DNA of 64,000 nucleotides. It comes from CAZFVY01 sp964522665 (GTDB lineage: Bacteria > Verrucomicrobiota > Verrucomicrobiia > Limisphaerales > CAZFVY01). A model generated the notes under the pieces. The model had not been told where the DNA came from, ran no database searches, and worked only from the letters and a program-made list of their open reading frames with translations. The stretch is taken from positions 62,001-126,000 of the forward strand of contig CAZFVY010000001.1 of NCBI GenBank assembly GCA_964522665.1, in the 5' to 3' direction. Within the stretch, counting starts at the first letter, position 1, and every line of letters starts with the position of its first letter. The translations under genes and the position numbers were made by a program. Shown piece by piece: positions 26,394 through 34,101 of the stretch.

Positions 26394-28781
26394 TTATTCG
26401 TTTCGCAGCGCCACCAGCGGATCGACCCGCGTCGCCCGGCGGGCCGGCAGGTAGCACGCCGCCAACGCCACGATCCCGAGCGCCAGCATCGCGGCCGCGA
26501 AAGCGGTTGGGTCGGTCGGGCTGATCGCGAACAGCAAGACGCCGAGAATCCGCGTGAGCCAGAGCGAGCCGAGCAGCCCAACCGCCATCCCCGCCAGCGT
26601 CAGCGCCATCCCCTGCCCGATCACCATCCGCAGCACCTCGACGCGCCGCGCGCCCAACGCCATCCGCACGCCAATCTCGTGCGTCCGTTGGCTGACGAGG
26701 TACGACATCACGCCGTAAATCCCCACGCCCGCCAGCGCCAGGGCCACGACGGCGAAGCCGCCGAGCAGGAGCGCGTTGAAACGGCGCGCGGCGAGCGACT
26801 GCGCAAGAATCTGCTCAAGCGGCACAATGGATTCGACCGGCCGCGTCGGCAGGCTCGCCAGGATCTCGCGATGGATGGCGCCGATCAACGGTCGGGCGTC
26901 GCCCGTCGTCCGCACGGCGAGAAACATGCCCGGCCACGGGTTGACCAGATAGGGCACATAGATTTCCGGGCGACTGCCGTTCTCGAGCCCCTGATGCCGG
27001 ACGTTCGCGACCACGCCAACAATCTCCAGGGACTTCTCGTTCACGATCAAACGCTGGCCGATCGCGTCCCCGCGCGGCCAGAGGCGCCCGGCCAGTTCTT
27101 GATTGATGACGGCCGCGGTGGGAGAATCCGTTTGATCCGCGGCGATCAAGGACCGCCCTCTTAAGACCGGAATTCCCAAAGCCTGAAAATAGGCGCCGAA
27201 GACCGGCCGAATATCGGCCCAGCGGGTTTCGCCCGGTTGCGCGGGGCGGCCCTCAATTTCAAAGCCGGTGATCGCGTTGACCTGGCTCAACGGCAGAGCG
27301 TTGACCATCCCTACCGCGCCAACTCCCGGCAGTCGTTCCAAGCGTTGGATCAGGTCTTTGAAGAATGCGGCGTCGCGCGACTCCTGGTCGTCCGACTCGC
27401 TGGCGGCCACGTTGGTGATGAGAACTTGATGGGGGTTGAATCCGGGATCGGCGCGCAGAACCACCCAAAAGCTCTTGAGGAGCAGGCCCGAGCCAACCAA
27501 GAGCGCCAGCGCCAGCGCGACCTCCGTCGCCAGCAGCGCCCGGTGCAGCCGTTGACGGGATCGTCCCCCCGCCACCGTTCGCGCGCCGGCCTTGAGCGCT
27601 TCATTGAGCGGCGCCTTGGCGAATTGCAGCGCCGGCGCCAACCCCACCGCCACGCCCGTCGCCACCGAACTCAAAAGGGCGTAGCCGAAAACCCAGCCGC
27701 CCAACCCCAGCTCCGCGACCCGCGGCAGTTCGCCGGGCATCAACGCGGCCAACGCCCGCGTCCCCCACGCCGCCAGGCATAATCCCGCGGCGCCGCCGAG
27801 CAACGAGAGCACGATGCTCTCCGTCAAAAACTGGCGGACAATCCTGCCGCGGCTGGCCCCCAGCGCCACCCGCAAAGCGATTTCCTTTCGCCGGCTCGAC
27901 GCGCGCGCCAGCGAGAGGCTGGCCACGTTCACGAGGGCGATGAGCAGCACGAAGGTCACCGCGCCCAACAATCTCACCAGCCCCGGCCGGACCGCGCCGA
28001 CCAGCCGTTCGGGCAGCGGAACCAAATCGACGTTTCGCCCGCCATTCGTCGCCGGAAAGGCCTCCGCCAGCCGATGCGCCAACGCGTCCATTGCCCCCTG
28101 CGCCTGGGCGACGCTGACGCCCGGCTTGAGGCGCGCCATCGCCCGCAGGCTGAACACGTCCCGTTGCAGCCGTTGCTCCGGGGTCAACGCGCATGGCGCC
28201 CAGGCCTCGGCCTCCAGTGGAAATCCCGCGCCCGGTGGCAAAACGCCGACGACCGTATAACTGCGGTCTTTGAACGGAAGCGTCCGCCCGATGACCTTCG
28301 GATCGCCGCCGAAGCGCCGCTGCCAAAGGTTGTGGCTCAATACCATCACCTGGTCGCGTCCCGGCGTTTCCTCCTCCGGGAGAAAAACCCGGCCCAATTG
28401 CGGGCGCACGCCCAAGACGGCAAACCAGTCCGCCGAGACATTCGCGCCAGGAAACTTGATCGGTTCGCTGCCGCTCAGATCGACAAAATCGCGGGGTTGC
28501 GTCACCGCGGCGCGCTCAAAGATGTTCGTCTGACTCTGGATATCGATGAAGTCGCCCGCCGTCACCAAGTCCCGCTTTTCTCGCGTCACCGAGCTGCCTT
28601 CTGAAATTTGGACGATCCGCTCCGGCTGCGGGAAGGGCGCAAAGTGGAAGACGAAGGCGTTGACGACGCCGAAAATCGCCGTGTTGGCTCCGATACCCAG
28701 CGCCAGCGTCAGCACGGCGACCGTGGTGAAGCCAGGGCTTTTCAGCAACGTCCGGACCGCGTAGCGAAGCTCGTTCATCAT
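26394..28781 (-). CDS. MacB-like ABC permease, ADOP family (first of the tandem set)
   Basis: 795 residues, opening MMNELRYAVRTLLKSPGFTT with TM1 LTLALGIGANTAIF and ending RRATRVDPLVALRNE. Two MacB-PCD and two FtsX domains (RLLGAVTFVLLIALVNVASLSLARASSRRKEIALRVALGAS; ALAGVGIYGVMSYLVSQRTHEIGVRMALGARR). It is the promoter-proximal gene: a sigma-54-type -24/-12 element lies 19-34 bases upstream of the first ATG. The predicted leader is only about 8 bases, so the second ATG (28778) or leaderless-like initiation is possible. Confidence 0.93.
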   Translation of the reverse strand: MMNELRYAVRTLLKSPGFTTVAVLTLALGIGANTAIFGVVNAFVFHFAPFPQPERIVQISEGSSVTREKRDLVTAGDFIDIQSQTNIFERAAVTQPRDFVDLSGSEPIKFPGANVSADWFAVLGVRPQLGRVFLPEEETPGRDQVMVLSHNLWQRRFGGDPKVIGRTLPFKDRSYTVVGVLPPGAGFPLEAEAWAPCALTPEQRLQRDVFSLRAMARLKPGVSVAQAQGAMDALAHRLAEAFPATNGGRNVDLVPLPERLVGAVRPGLVRLLGAVTFVLLIALVNVASLSLARASSRRKEIALRVALGASRGRIVRQFLTESIVLSLLGGAAGLCLAAWGTRALAALMPGELPRVAELGLGGWVFGYALLSSVATGVAVGLAPALQFAKAPLNEALKAGARTVAGGRSRQRLHRALLATEVALALALLVGSGLLLKSFWVVLRADPGFNPHQVLITNVAASESDDQESRDAAFFKDLIQRLERLPGVGAVGMVNALPLSQVNAITGFEIEGRPAQPGETRWADIRPVFGAYFQALGIPVLRGRSLIAADQTDSPTAAVINQELAGRLWPRGDAIGQRLIVNEKSLEIVGVVANVRHQGLENGSRPEIYVPYLVNPWPGMFLAVRTTGDARPLIGAIHREILASLPTRPVESIVPLEQILAQSLAARRFNALLLGGFAVVALALAGVGIYGVMSYLVSQRTHEIGVRMALGARRVEVLRMVIGQGMALTLAGMAVGLLGSLWLTRILGVLLFAISPTDPTAFAAAMLALGIVALAACYLPARRATRVDPLVALRNE

Positions 28782-28799
28782 ATCGACCGATCCCTGAAC

Positions 28800-28815
28800 G
28801 CAAGGCGTATGCCAA
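28800..28815 (-). promoter_or_regulatory. sigma-54 (-24/-12) promoter of the permease operon
   Basis: The minus strand reads TTGGCATACGCCTTGC: the invariant GG (28813-28812) and GC (28801-28800) are separated by exactly 10 bases, inside TGGCA and TTGC consensus blocks. Transcription would begin near 28788. An NtrC-family activator is encoded 2 kb upstream, which strengthens the call. Confidence 0.8.
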
Positions 28816-28899
28816 CATTTACATTCGGCACAAGTTATTAACAGTCAAAACGTTAACAGGATCGAATACGCTGACGCGCGGCCCGCGCTGTTCGCTCAT

Positions 28900-28927
28900 G
28901 GGACGTTTACGTCCCACTAGTGGGAAG
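28900..28927. promoter_or_regulatory. candidate enhancer (upstream activator site) of the permease operon
   Basis: Two overlapping dyads. GGGACGT (28900-28906) faces ACGTCCC (28909-28915), and CGTCCCA (28910-28916) faces TGGGAAG (28921-28927) across CTAG; TCCCACTAGTGGGA is a perfect 14-bp palindrome. It sits about 110-140 bases upstream of the predicted start of transcription, a normal distance for a bacterial enhancer-binding protein. The same dyad with a 4-base spacer recurs at 32293-32312. Confidence 0.7.
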
Positions 28928-28935
28928 CGCCCGCT

Positions 28936-28958
28936 CGGAGCGCGCGCCCAACGCTCCG
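28936..28958 (-). terminator. hairpin downstream of the sensor kinase gene
   Basis: CGGAGCG (28936-28942) pairs with CGCTCCG (28952-28958) across a 9-base loop, 25 bases past the kinase stop. There is no T-run, so it is a weak terminator candidate. It would separate the activator/kinase transcript from the permease promoter. Confidence 0.4.
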
Positions 28959-28982
28959 TTGGCGCCGAGGCGACGAAACCCG

Positions 28983-30332
28983 TCACGCCAACGGCAGGCG
29001 CAAGCGGGCGACGCAGCCGCCACGGTCAGCGCGGTTTTCCAGCGTGAGGGCTCCGCCGTGCGCCTCGGCGATTTGCCGGCTGAGCACCAGGCCGATGCCG
29101 GAACCGCCCGGTTTGGTGGTAAAGAGCGGCACGAAAAGGTTCGCCGTGCTCGAAAGCCCCGGGCCTTCGTCTTCGACCCACACCTCCAGTTGATTCGCGG
29201 TTTTGGCCCAGCCCGCGCGCACGCCGCCGCCCGTCTCGAGCGCGGCATCGACCGCGTTGCGCAGCAGATTAATCAACAGTTGGTCCAATTGATCTCCGTC
29301 CGCCTGCAAGGTGACTTCCGGCCCGGCGGCGATTTCGACCCGCAGGCGGGTTTCCAGCCCGACGAGGCGATGGAGCCACGGCCCCACCGCCAGCGGCTGG
29401 AGTTTCGGCTGCGGCAGACGGGCCATCCGGGCGTAGGCCTCCATGAAGCGGCTCAGCGATTCGGCGCGGGCCGCGATGATGCCGAGGCCGTTCTGCATAT
29501 CTTCCTGCCAATCGAACGGTTTTTCGGGTCGCGTGAACAAATGCCGCAGGCTGCCCGCGATTGATTTGATCGGCGCCAGCGAGTTGTTCAACTCATGCCC
29601 GAGGACGCGCAGGAGCCGCTGCCAGGCTTGCCGCTCTTCCTCGCGCAACGCGCGGCTCAAATCGGTCAGCACGAGCAATTGATGCGGCAGCCCACCCTGA
29701 CGAAACGAGCTGCGGCGCACGCCCCAACGGCCGACCCCGCCGGGAAAAGTCATCGCCACGGTCCGCGCGGCCTCGCCGTTGAGGCAATCGGCCAGGCCGA
29801 GTTCCGCCGCGGTCCGGCCCAGCAGCCGTTCGATGGGCTGCGCGAGCAGGCGCTCGCCCGAGCGGTTGACCAGCCGCAACCGGCCTTCCTGGTCGAAGGT
29901 GAAAACGGCGACTTCGATCTCCTCCATGACGGCGCGCAGCAACGCGGTCGCCTCGCGGGCTCCGAGCCGCTGCTCGCGCAAGGTTTTGCCGAGCGAGTTG
30001 ACTTCGAGCATGACCTCGCCGAGGGAATGTCGGCTCGTGGCGCCACGCGCACGGATCGAATAGTCCCCTTCCTGCAACGCCGCCAACAGGTTCGAGATCG
30101 TCTGGAGCGGGCGAATCACCCGTTCCCGCAGCGTGAACGCGAACCCCGACCAAAAGATCAGGATCAGAATGGTCAGCGTCCACTGCAGTTTCGCGGAGTA
30201 GTCGCCTTGCCACATCAGAATCTCCGCGATCAAGGCGCCCGGAAATCCCGTCAGGAACGCCAGCGCCAGCACGCGGTGGTCGTAACCTAATTCGAAGCGC
30301 TTCGGTTTGGGTTTTTGCGGCCCGGTAATCAT
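28983..30332 (-). CDS. membrane sensor histidine kinase, NtrY-like
   Basis: The ATG at 30332 was chosen (449 residues, MITGPQKPKPKRFELGYDHR). The open frame runs to 30473, but the extra 47 residues have no domain character and overlap a REP-like repeat. Two TMs (~19-41, ~50-67), a HAMP-like linker (RVIRPLQTISNLLAALQEGD), a PAS domain (~128-225), then HisKA with phospho-acceptor H246 in LGHELNNSLAPIKSI. ATPase boxes: N box INLLRNAVDAA, G1 VEDEGPGL, G2 GGSGIGLVLSRQI. This is the NtrY arrangement. It is encoded after the sigma-54 activator on the same strand and is its likely partner; the stimulus is unknown. Confidence 0.92.
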   Translation of the reverse strand: MITGPQKPKPKRFELGYDHRVLALAFLTGFPGALIAEILMWQGDYSAKLQWTLTILILIFWSGFAFTLRERVIRPLQTISNLLAALQEGDYSIRARGATSRHSLGEVMLEVNSLGKTLREQRLGAREATALLRAVMEEIEVAVFTFDQEGRLRLVNRSGERLLAQPIERLLGRTAAELGLADCLNGEAARTVAMTFPGGVGRWGVRRSSFRQGGLPHQLLVLTDLSRALREEERQAWQRLLRVLGHELNNSLAPIKSIAGSLRHLFTRPEKPFDWQEDMQNGLGIIAARAESLSRFMEAYARMARLPQPKLQPLAVGPWLHRLVGLETRLRVEIAAGPEVTLQADGDQLDQLLINLLRNAVDAALETGGGVRAGWAKTANQLEVWVEDEGPGLSSTANLFVPLFTTKPGGSGIGLVLSRQIAEAHGGALTLENRADRGGCVARLRLPLA

Positions 30333-30463
30333 GCGGATGGCCGACGCGGCCGGCAAGCGGCCGGGCGGCCCGTGACGCGGAACCACGCGGCTTCCCGAAG
30401 TGGACCGGCGACCGGTCGCAACGGCCCGCCGATTCGCGAGCGCGGCGCCAAGGCAACGCGCGG

Positions 30464-30600
30464 GTAGGGACATCGCGCCGCGATGTCACCGCTGGCCCGG
30501 AGCGGAGCGACGGCCGGCGGAATGAATTGCCGACGACGTTCCCAACGGGGGTTCGCTGGCGCCGCTACGCGGCGCTGACGGCGCAGCGCGCCGTCCCTAC
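30464..30600. repeat. inverted pair of REP-like elements (REPIN-like) between activator and kinase genes
   Basis: Two 24-base units face each other. The plus-strand unit (30464-30487) is GTAGGGAC running into an 8-bp stem, GACATCGC/GCGATGTC, with loop GCC. The minus-strand unit (30600-30577) is GTAGGGAC running into GACGGCGC/GCGCCGTC with a 3-base loop. Both start with the GTAG tetranucleotide typical of REP elements mobilised by REP-associated tyrosine transposases. The 89 bases between are GC-rich and non-coding. No transposase gene is in the window. Confidence 0.65.
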
Positions 30601-30629
30601 CCCGCTTCGCTTGAACGGCCATCGCGCCC

Positions 30630-32000
30630 TCACAATCCGTATCGCTGGAGGCGCCGGTAAAAAGCGCTCCGGCTCAAGCCAAGCGTCTGGGCCGCCATCT
30701 TGGCATTGCCATCAAAGCGAGCCAGCGTTTTCTTGATTAACAACGCCTCAACTTCCTCAAGGCTCATCTCGTCGATTCGCTCGGTCGTTTCGCGGCCCGC
30801 CATCAGGCCGAGATCGCCCGCGCGAATCGCGGCGCCGCTGGCCATCAGAACCGCGCGCTCAATCACGTGGTCCAACTCGCGCACGTTGCCGGGCCACGAA
30901 TGGTTCTGCAACGCCTGGATCGCCGCCGGCTCGAAATCCTGCGCCGGTTTGCGATAGCGCTCGACGTGCTGCCGCAGGTAATGCAACGCCAGCGGCTTGA
31001 TGTCCTCGCGGCGTTCCCGCAACGGCGGCAGGTGGATCTCGATCGTGTTTAAGCGGAACAATAAATCCTGCCGAAATCGTCCGCCCGCGACTTCGGCGCG
31101 CAAATCGGCGTTCGTGGCCGAGATGATCCGCGCGTCCACCCGGCGCGTCTTCGAGGAGCCGACGCGCTCGAATTCGCCCATTTCGAGCACGCGCAAAAGC
31201 TTGGTTTGCTGGTTGAGCGGAACGTTTGCGATTTCGTCCATGAAAAGCGTGCCGCCCTCCGCCAACTCGAACCGGCCTACGCGGTCGCTCTTCGCGTCGG
31301 TGAACGCGCCCTTGACGTGGCCGAACAACTCGCTTTCAAAAACGCCCTCTGACAGTCCGCCCATGTTGACCGTCACCAGCGCCTTCGCGGCGCGGTCGGA
31401 GAGCGCGTGCAACGCCCGGGCGATCAGCCCCTTGCCGCAACCATTCTCACCGGTGACGAGCACGTTGGCGTCGGACGGCCCGACGCGCGCGATGAGTTCG
31501 AGCACCGGCTGCATCGCGGGCGACTCCGCGATGATTTTCGGCCCGCTGTCGCCGCGCAGCAATTGGTTTTCGGCCTCGAGCCGTTGCTCCTTGCGCAGGG
31601 CTTTGCCCAACTCAATCTGGTTGCGCAGGATGGCGACCAGGCGGGCGTTGTCCCACGGTTTTTGGATGAAATCGCGCGCGCCCCGCCGCATCGCCTCGAC
31701 CGCGATCTCGACGCCGCCCCAAGCGGTCATCACGACGATCGGCAAATCGCCATCGATCGCCAGCGCCCGCCCGAGCAACTCCAGACCTTCCTGCCCGGAA
31801 GTCGTATCGCGGGCGTAGTTCAAATCCATCAACAACAGGTCGAAGTCGCGTTCGGTCAAAGCCTCCAAGACCGCTTTGGGCGAACGAACGGATTCCGATT
31901 GGTAGCCTTCCGCTTTGACGAGCAACCGAAGCGCCTCCAGGACGTCGGGTTGGTCGTCTGCGATCAAAATACGCGCGGCGTGGCCGGGAAAGGTCTTCAT
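30630..32000 (-). CDS. sigma-54-dependent response regulator, NtrC family
   Basis: The ATG at 32000 (MKTFPGHAARILIADDQP) gives 456 residues. The frame stays open to 32156, but the predicted sigma-54 promoter lies inside that extension, which supports 32000. Receiver domain 1-130 with acceptor D59 (LLLMDLNY), T92 and K114. AAA+ domain with Walker A GENGCGKG (184-191), sigma-54 contact loop GAFTDA (231-236, canonical GAFTGA) and Walker B TLFMDE. Fis-type helix-turn-helix at the C-terminus (MAAQTLGLSRSAFYRRLQRYG). It should activate the downstream ADOP operon and probably its own gene. Confidence 0.95.
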   Translation of the reverse strand: MKTFPGHAARILIADDQPDVLEALRLLVKAEGYQSESVRSPKAVLEALTERDFDLLLMDLNYARDTTSGQEGLELLGRALAIDGDLPIVVMTAWGGVEIAVEAMRRGARDFIQKPWDNARLVAILRNQIELGKALRKEQRLEAENQLLRGDSGPKIIAESPAMQPVLELIARVGPSDANVLVTGENGCGKGLIARALHALSDRAAKALVTVNMGGLSEGVFESELFGHVKGAFTDAKSDRVGRFELAEGGTLFMDEIANVPLNQQTKLLRVLEMGEFERVGSSKTRRVDARIISATNADLRAEVAGGRFRQDLLFRLNTIEIHLPPLRERREDIKPLALHYLRQHVERYRKPAQDFEPAAIQALQNHSWPGNVRELDHVIERAVLMASGAAIRAGDLGLMAGRETTERIDEMSLEEVEALLIKKTLARFDGNAKMAAQTLGLSRSAFYRRLQRYGL

Positions 32001-32136
32001 CTTGGCTGGTATTATAGTAGGGGGCCGAGGCGGGGCGCGATGCAATTTCGCCCCCGTTCGTCCGGCGTTTCCGTGCTGCTCATACGATTGTTGGGTCGGC
32101 GCGGCTTCAATCGAAAACCGCGCCCAAACCGCTATC

Positions 32137-32152
32137 GCAAGGATGATGCCAG
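32137..32152 (-). promoter_or_regulatory. sigma-54 (-24/-12) promoter of the activator gene
   Basis: The minus strand reads CTGGCATCATCCTTGC: GG (32150-32149) and GC (32138-32137) are 10 bases apart. It matches the permease promoter at TGGCAT and CCTTGC. Transcription would start near 32125, giving a leader of about 125 bases. This predicts positive autoregulation. Confidence 0.75.
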
Positions 32153-32292
32153 CCAAGGAAGAGGCCGGGTATCGAGCGCCAAGAAATATCGCATCCTATT
32201 CAACTGAAAATACTTGAACAAGAACCACACCATTTGGCGAGGCCTTTCGGTCAACCCTGTTTTTGTCAGGTTCAGACATTTGCGGGATCGCG

Positions 32293-32312
32293 TCGTCCCA
32301 AAAATGGGACGA
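32293..32312. promoter_or_regulatory. candidate enhancer dyad upstream of the activator gene
   Basis: TCGTCCCA (32293-32300), AAAA, TGGGACGA (32305-32312): a perfect 8-bp dyad with a 4-base spacer, about 175 bases upstream of the predicted activator transcription start. CGTCCCA-N4-TGGGA matches the site at 28910-28927. It lies 56 bases before the divergent MiaE start and could also influence that gene. Confidence 0.7.
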
Positions 32313-32368
32313 AGCTTGGGTTTTTCCCCCTTGCGAGCCAACGGGGATTTGAGATTAAAGAGGCAACG

Positions 32369-32941
32369 ATGTTGTTATTTCGGCAAAAGCCGCCCGCCGA
32401 CTGGCTGCCCAAGATTCTGGCCAATCTGCCGGCGGTGTTGGTGGACCACGCGCATCTCGAACGCAAAGCCGCCACGACCGCGCTCAACCTCGAGAAATAC
32501 CGTGACCTCTACGGTCGGGTCGAGGACCTCAACGCGATTGCCATCGAAGAGCTCCAGCATTTTCAACTCGTATTGGCGCTGCTGAAGCGGCGGGGCATTC
32601 CTTTCAGCCAACCGCATCCGAGTCCCTGGATTACGGGATTGATGCGCTCGATCCGCAACGGCCAGCGTCACCAAGCCATCGATCATTTGATCTGTTGCGC
32701 GCTGATCGAGGGGCGGAGTTGCGAGAAATTCCAAATCCTTGGCGAGGCGTTGAAACCCCACGACCTAGAATTGGCCGTCTTTTATGCGAGCCTGGTGGAA
32801 TCCGAAGGGAATCACTATGCCACCTATCTGCTCATGGCGCGCGCCATCGACCACGAAGAGACGGACCGGCGCCTCGATTTCTATCTCGACCTCGACGCCC
32901 AATTGATGCGGGAGCCGAATCCCTTGCCGATGTTGCATTGA
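32369..32941 (+). CDS. miaE: tRNA 2-methylthio-N6-isopentenyl-adenosine(37) hydroxylase-like protein
   Basis: The ATG at 32369 follows AAAGAGG at good spacing, so the longer frame from 32234 is rejected. 190 residues of the ferritin-like diiron fold. Candidate metal ligands sit in VDHAHLERKAATTAL, EELQHFQLVLALL, CALIEGRSCEKFQIL and SLVESEGNHYATYL. MiaE hydroxylates the isopentenyl group of ms2i6A at tRNA position 37 in an O2-dependent reaction. The neighbour 12 bases downstream also modifies A37. No MiaA or MiaB gene is in the window. Confidence 0.88.
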   Translation: MLLFRQKPPADWLPKILANLPAVLVDHAHLERKAATTALNLEKYRDLYGRVEDLNAIAIEELQHFQLVLALLKRRGIPFSQPHPSPWITGLMRSIRNGQRHQAIDHLICCALIEGRSCEKFQILGEALKPHDLELAVFYASLVESEGNHYATYLLMARAIDHEETDRRLDFYLDLDAQLMREPNPLPMLH

Positions 32942-32953
32942 CCCGCGAACCGC

Positions 32954-34063
32954 ATGATTCACTCCGAAGATGGCTTGGGTGACGGGTTGGGAGTCTCCGC
33001 GGACGGACCGGCGGGCCGCCCGACGGAACCAATCGTCGCGGAAGTCCTGCCCACCGATAACACAGCGGCGTTCGCGCGCGCCGTCACGCGGGCGACGGAA
33101 TGGCTCCGGAGCGGAGAATTGGTGGCGCTGCCGACCGAGACCGTCTATGGCTTGGCCGCGAATGCGCTGGACGCCCGCGCGGTCGCCAAGATTTTCGCCG
33201 TCAAGGGTCGCCCAGCCAACAATCCGCTGATCGTCCATGTGGCCAGTTTGGAAATGGCGCAAGCCTGCGCGAACGAATGGCCACGCGTGGCGGAGCAACT
33301 GGCGGCGGCGTTTTGGCCTGGTCCGCTCACGCTGGTCCTGGCGCGCGCGCCGGAGATTCCCGATATCGTGACCGCGGCCGGCCCCACCGTCGCGCTTCGC
33401 TGGCCGAGCCACCCGTTCATCCAAGCCGTGATCCGGGCGTGCGGTTTCCCACTGGCGGCGCCGAGCGCCAACCTCTCGGGACAACTTTCACCGACGAACG
33501 CCGAGCACGTGCGCAAGAGCTTGGGGCATTCGGTTCGCCTGATCGTCGATGGCGGTCAGTCGCAGGTCGGCATCGAATCGACCGTGCTTGACCTGACCGA
33601 AGCGCGACCGCGCGTCCTCCGTCCTGGGATGATCCACGAAGCTTCGCTTCGGGCCGCGCTGGGAGAGAGCGGGGGGGCGGCAACGGAAACGTCCGCCGCA
33701 TCCGTTGGTTCACTGCGCAGCCCGGGTATGTTGCCGAAACATTACTCGCCGCGCGCCAAACTCTTCATTTGGCCGTGGCGAGACGAGGTTGAACTCAGCG
33801 GCAAAGCCGCGGCCGCTCATTTGACGCCAGCCCGAGCGCACATCATTGCGCACACCCACATCCCGATGGGCGGACAGTTCGGCCGGGTAAGCGTGATCCC
33901 GCACGATCCCGAAGCCTACGCGCGGGCGCTCTACGCTGAGCTTCACCTGTGCGACGAGGCTGGCGCCGAGTCGATCATCGTGGAAGCGCCGCCCGAGACC
34001 CCCGAGTGGGCCGCGATCAGTGACCGGCTGACCCGGGCTTCCGCGTCAGACTCGCTCACGTGA
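32954..34063 (+). CDS. tsaC: threonylcarbamoyl-AMP synthase, Sua5 type
   Basis: 369 residues. The YrdC/TsaC domain (~35-240) contains SGELVALPTETVYGLAANAL, FAVKGRPANNPLIVHV, FPLAAPSANLSG, GIESTVLDLT and RPGMI. The linker SPGMLPKHYSPRAKLF and the C-terminal Sua5 domain (~275-365) mark the longer Sua5 form. The enzyme makes threonylcarbamoyl-AMP from threonine, bicarbonate and ATP, the first step of t6A37 synthesis on ANN-decoding tRNAs. About 30 N-terminal residues (MIHSEDGLGDGLGVSADGP) precede the domain and may be surplus. Likely cotranscribed with miaE. Confidence 0.93.
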   Translation: MIHSEDGLGDGLGVSADGPAGRPTEPIVAEVLPTDNTAAFARAVTRATEWLRSGELVALPTETVYGLAANALDARAVAKIFAVKGRPANNPLIVHVASLEMAQACANEWPRVAEQLAAAFWPGPLTLVLARAPEIPDIVTAAGPTVALRWPSHPFIQAVIRACGFPLAAPSANLSGQLSPTNAEHVRKSLGHSVRLIVDGGQSQVGIESTVLDLTEARPRVLRPGMIHEASLRAALGESGGAATETSAASVGSLRSPGMLPKHYSPRAKLFIWPWRDEVELSGKAAAAHLTPARAHIIAHTHIPMGGQFGRVSVIPHDPEAYARALYAELHLCDEAGAESIIVEAPPETPEWAAISDRLTRASASDSLT

Positions 34064-34101
34064 TTCCTCAATCGCGGTCCGAGCCGGATCGGCTTTACTA
34101 G

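Noticed and set aside
32234..32368. N-terminal extension of MiaE from an upstream ATG
   Set aside because: The extension runs through the enhancer dyad, lacks family similarity, and the ATG at 32369 has a good ribosome binding site.
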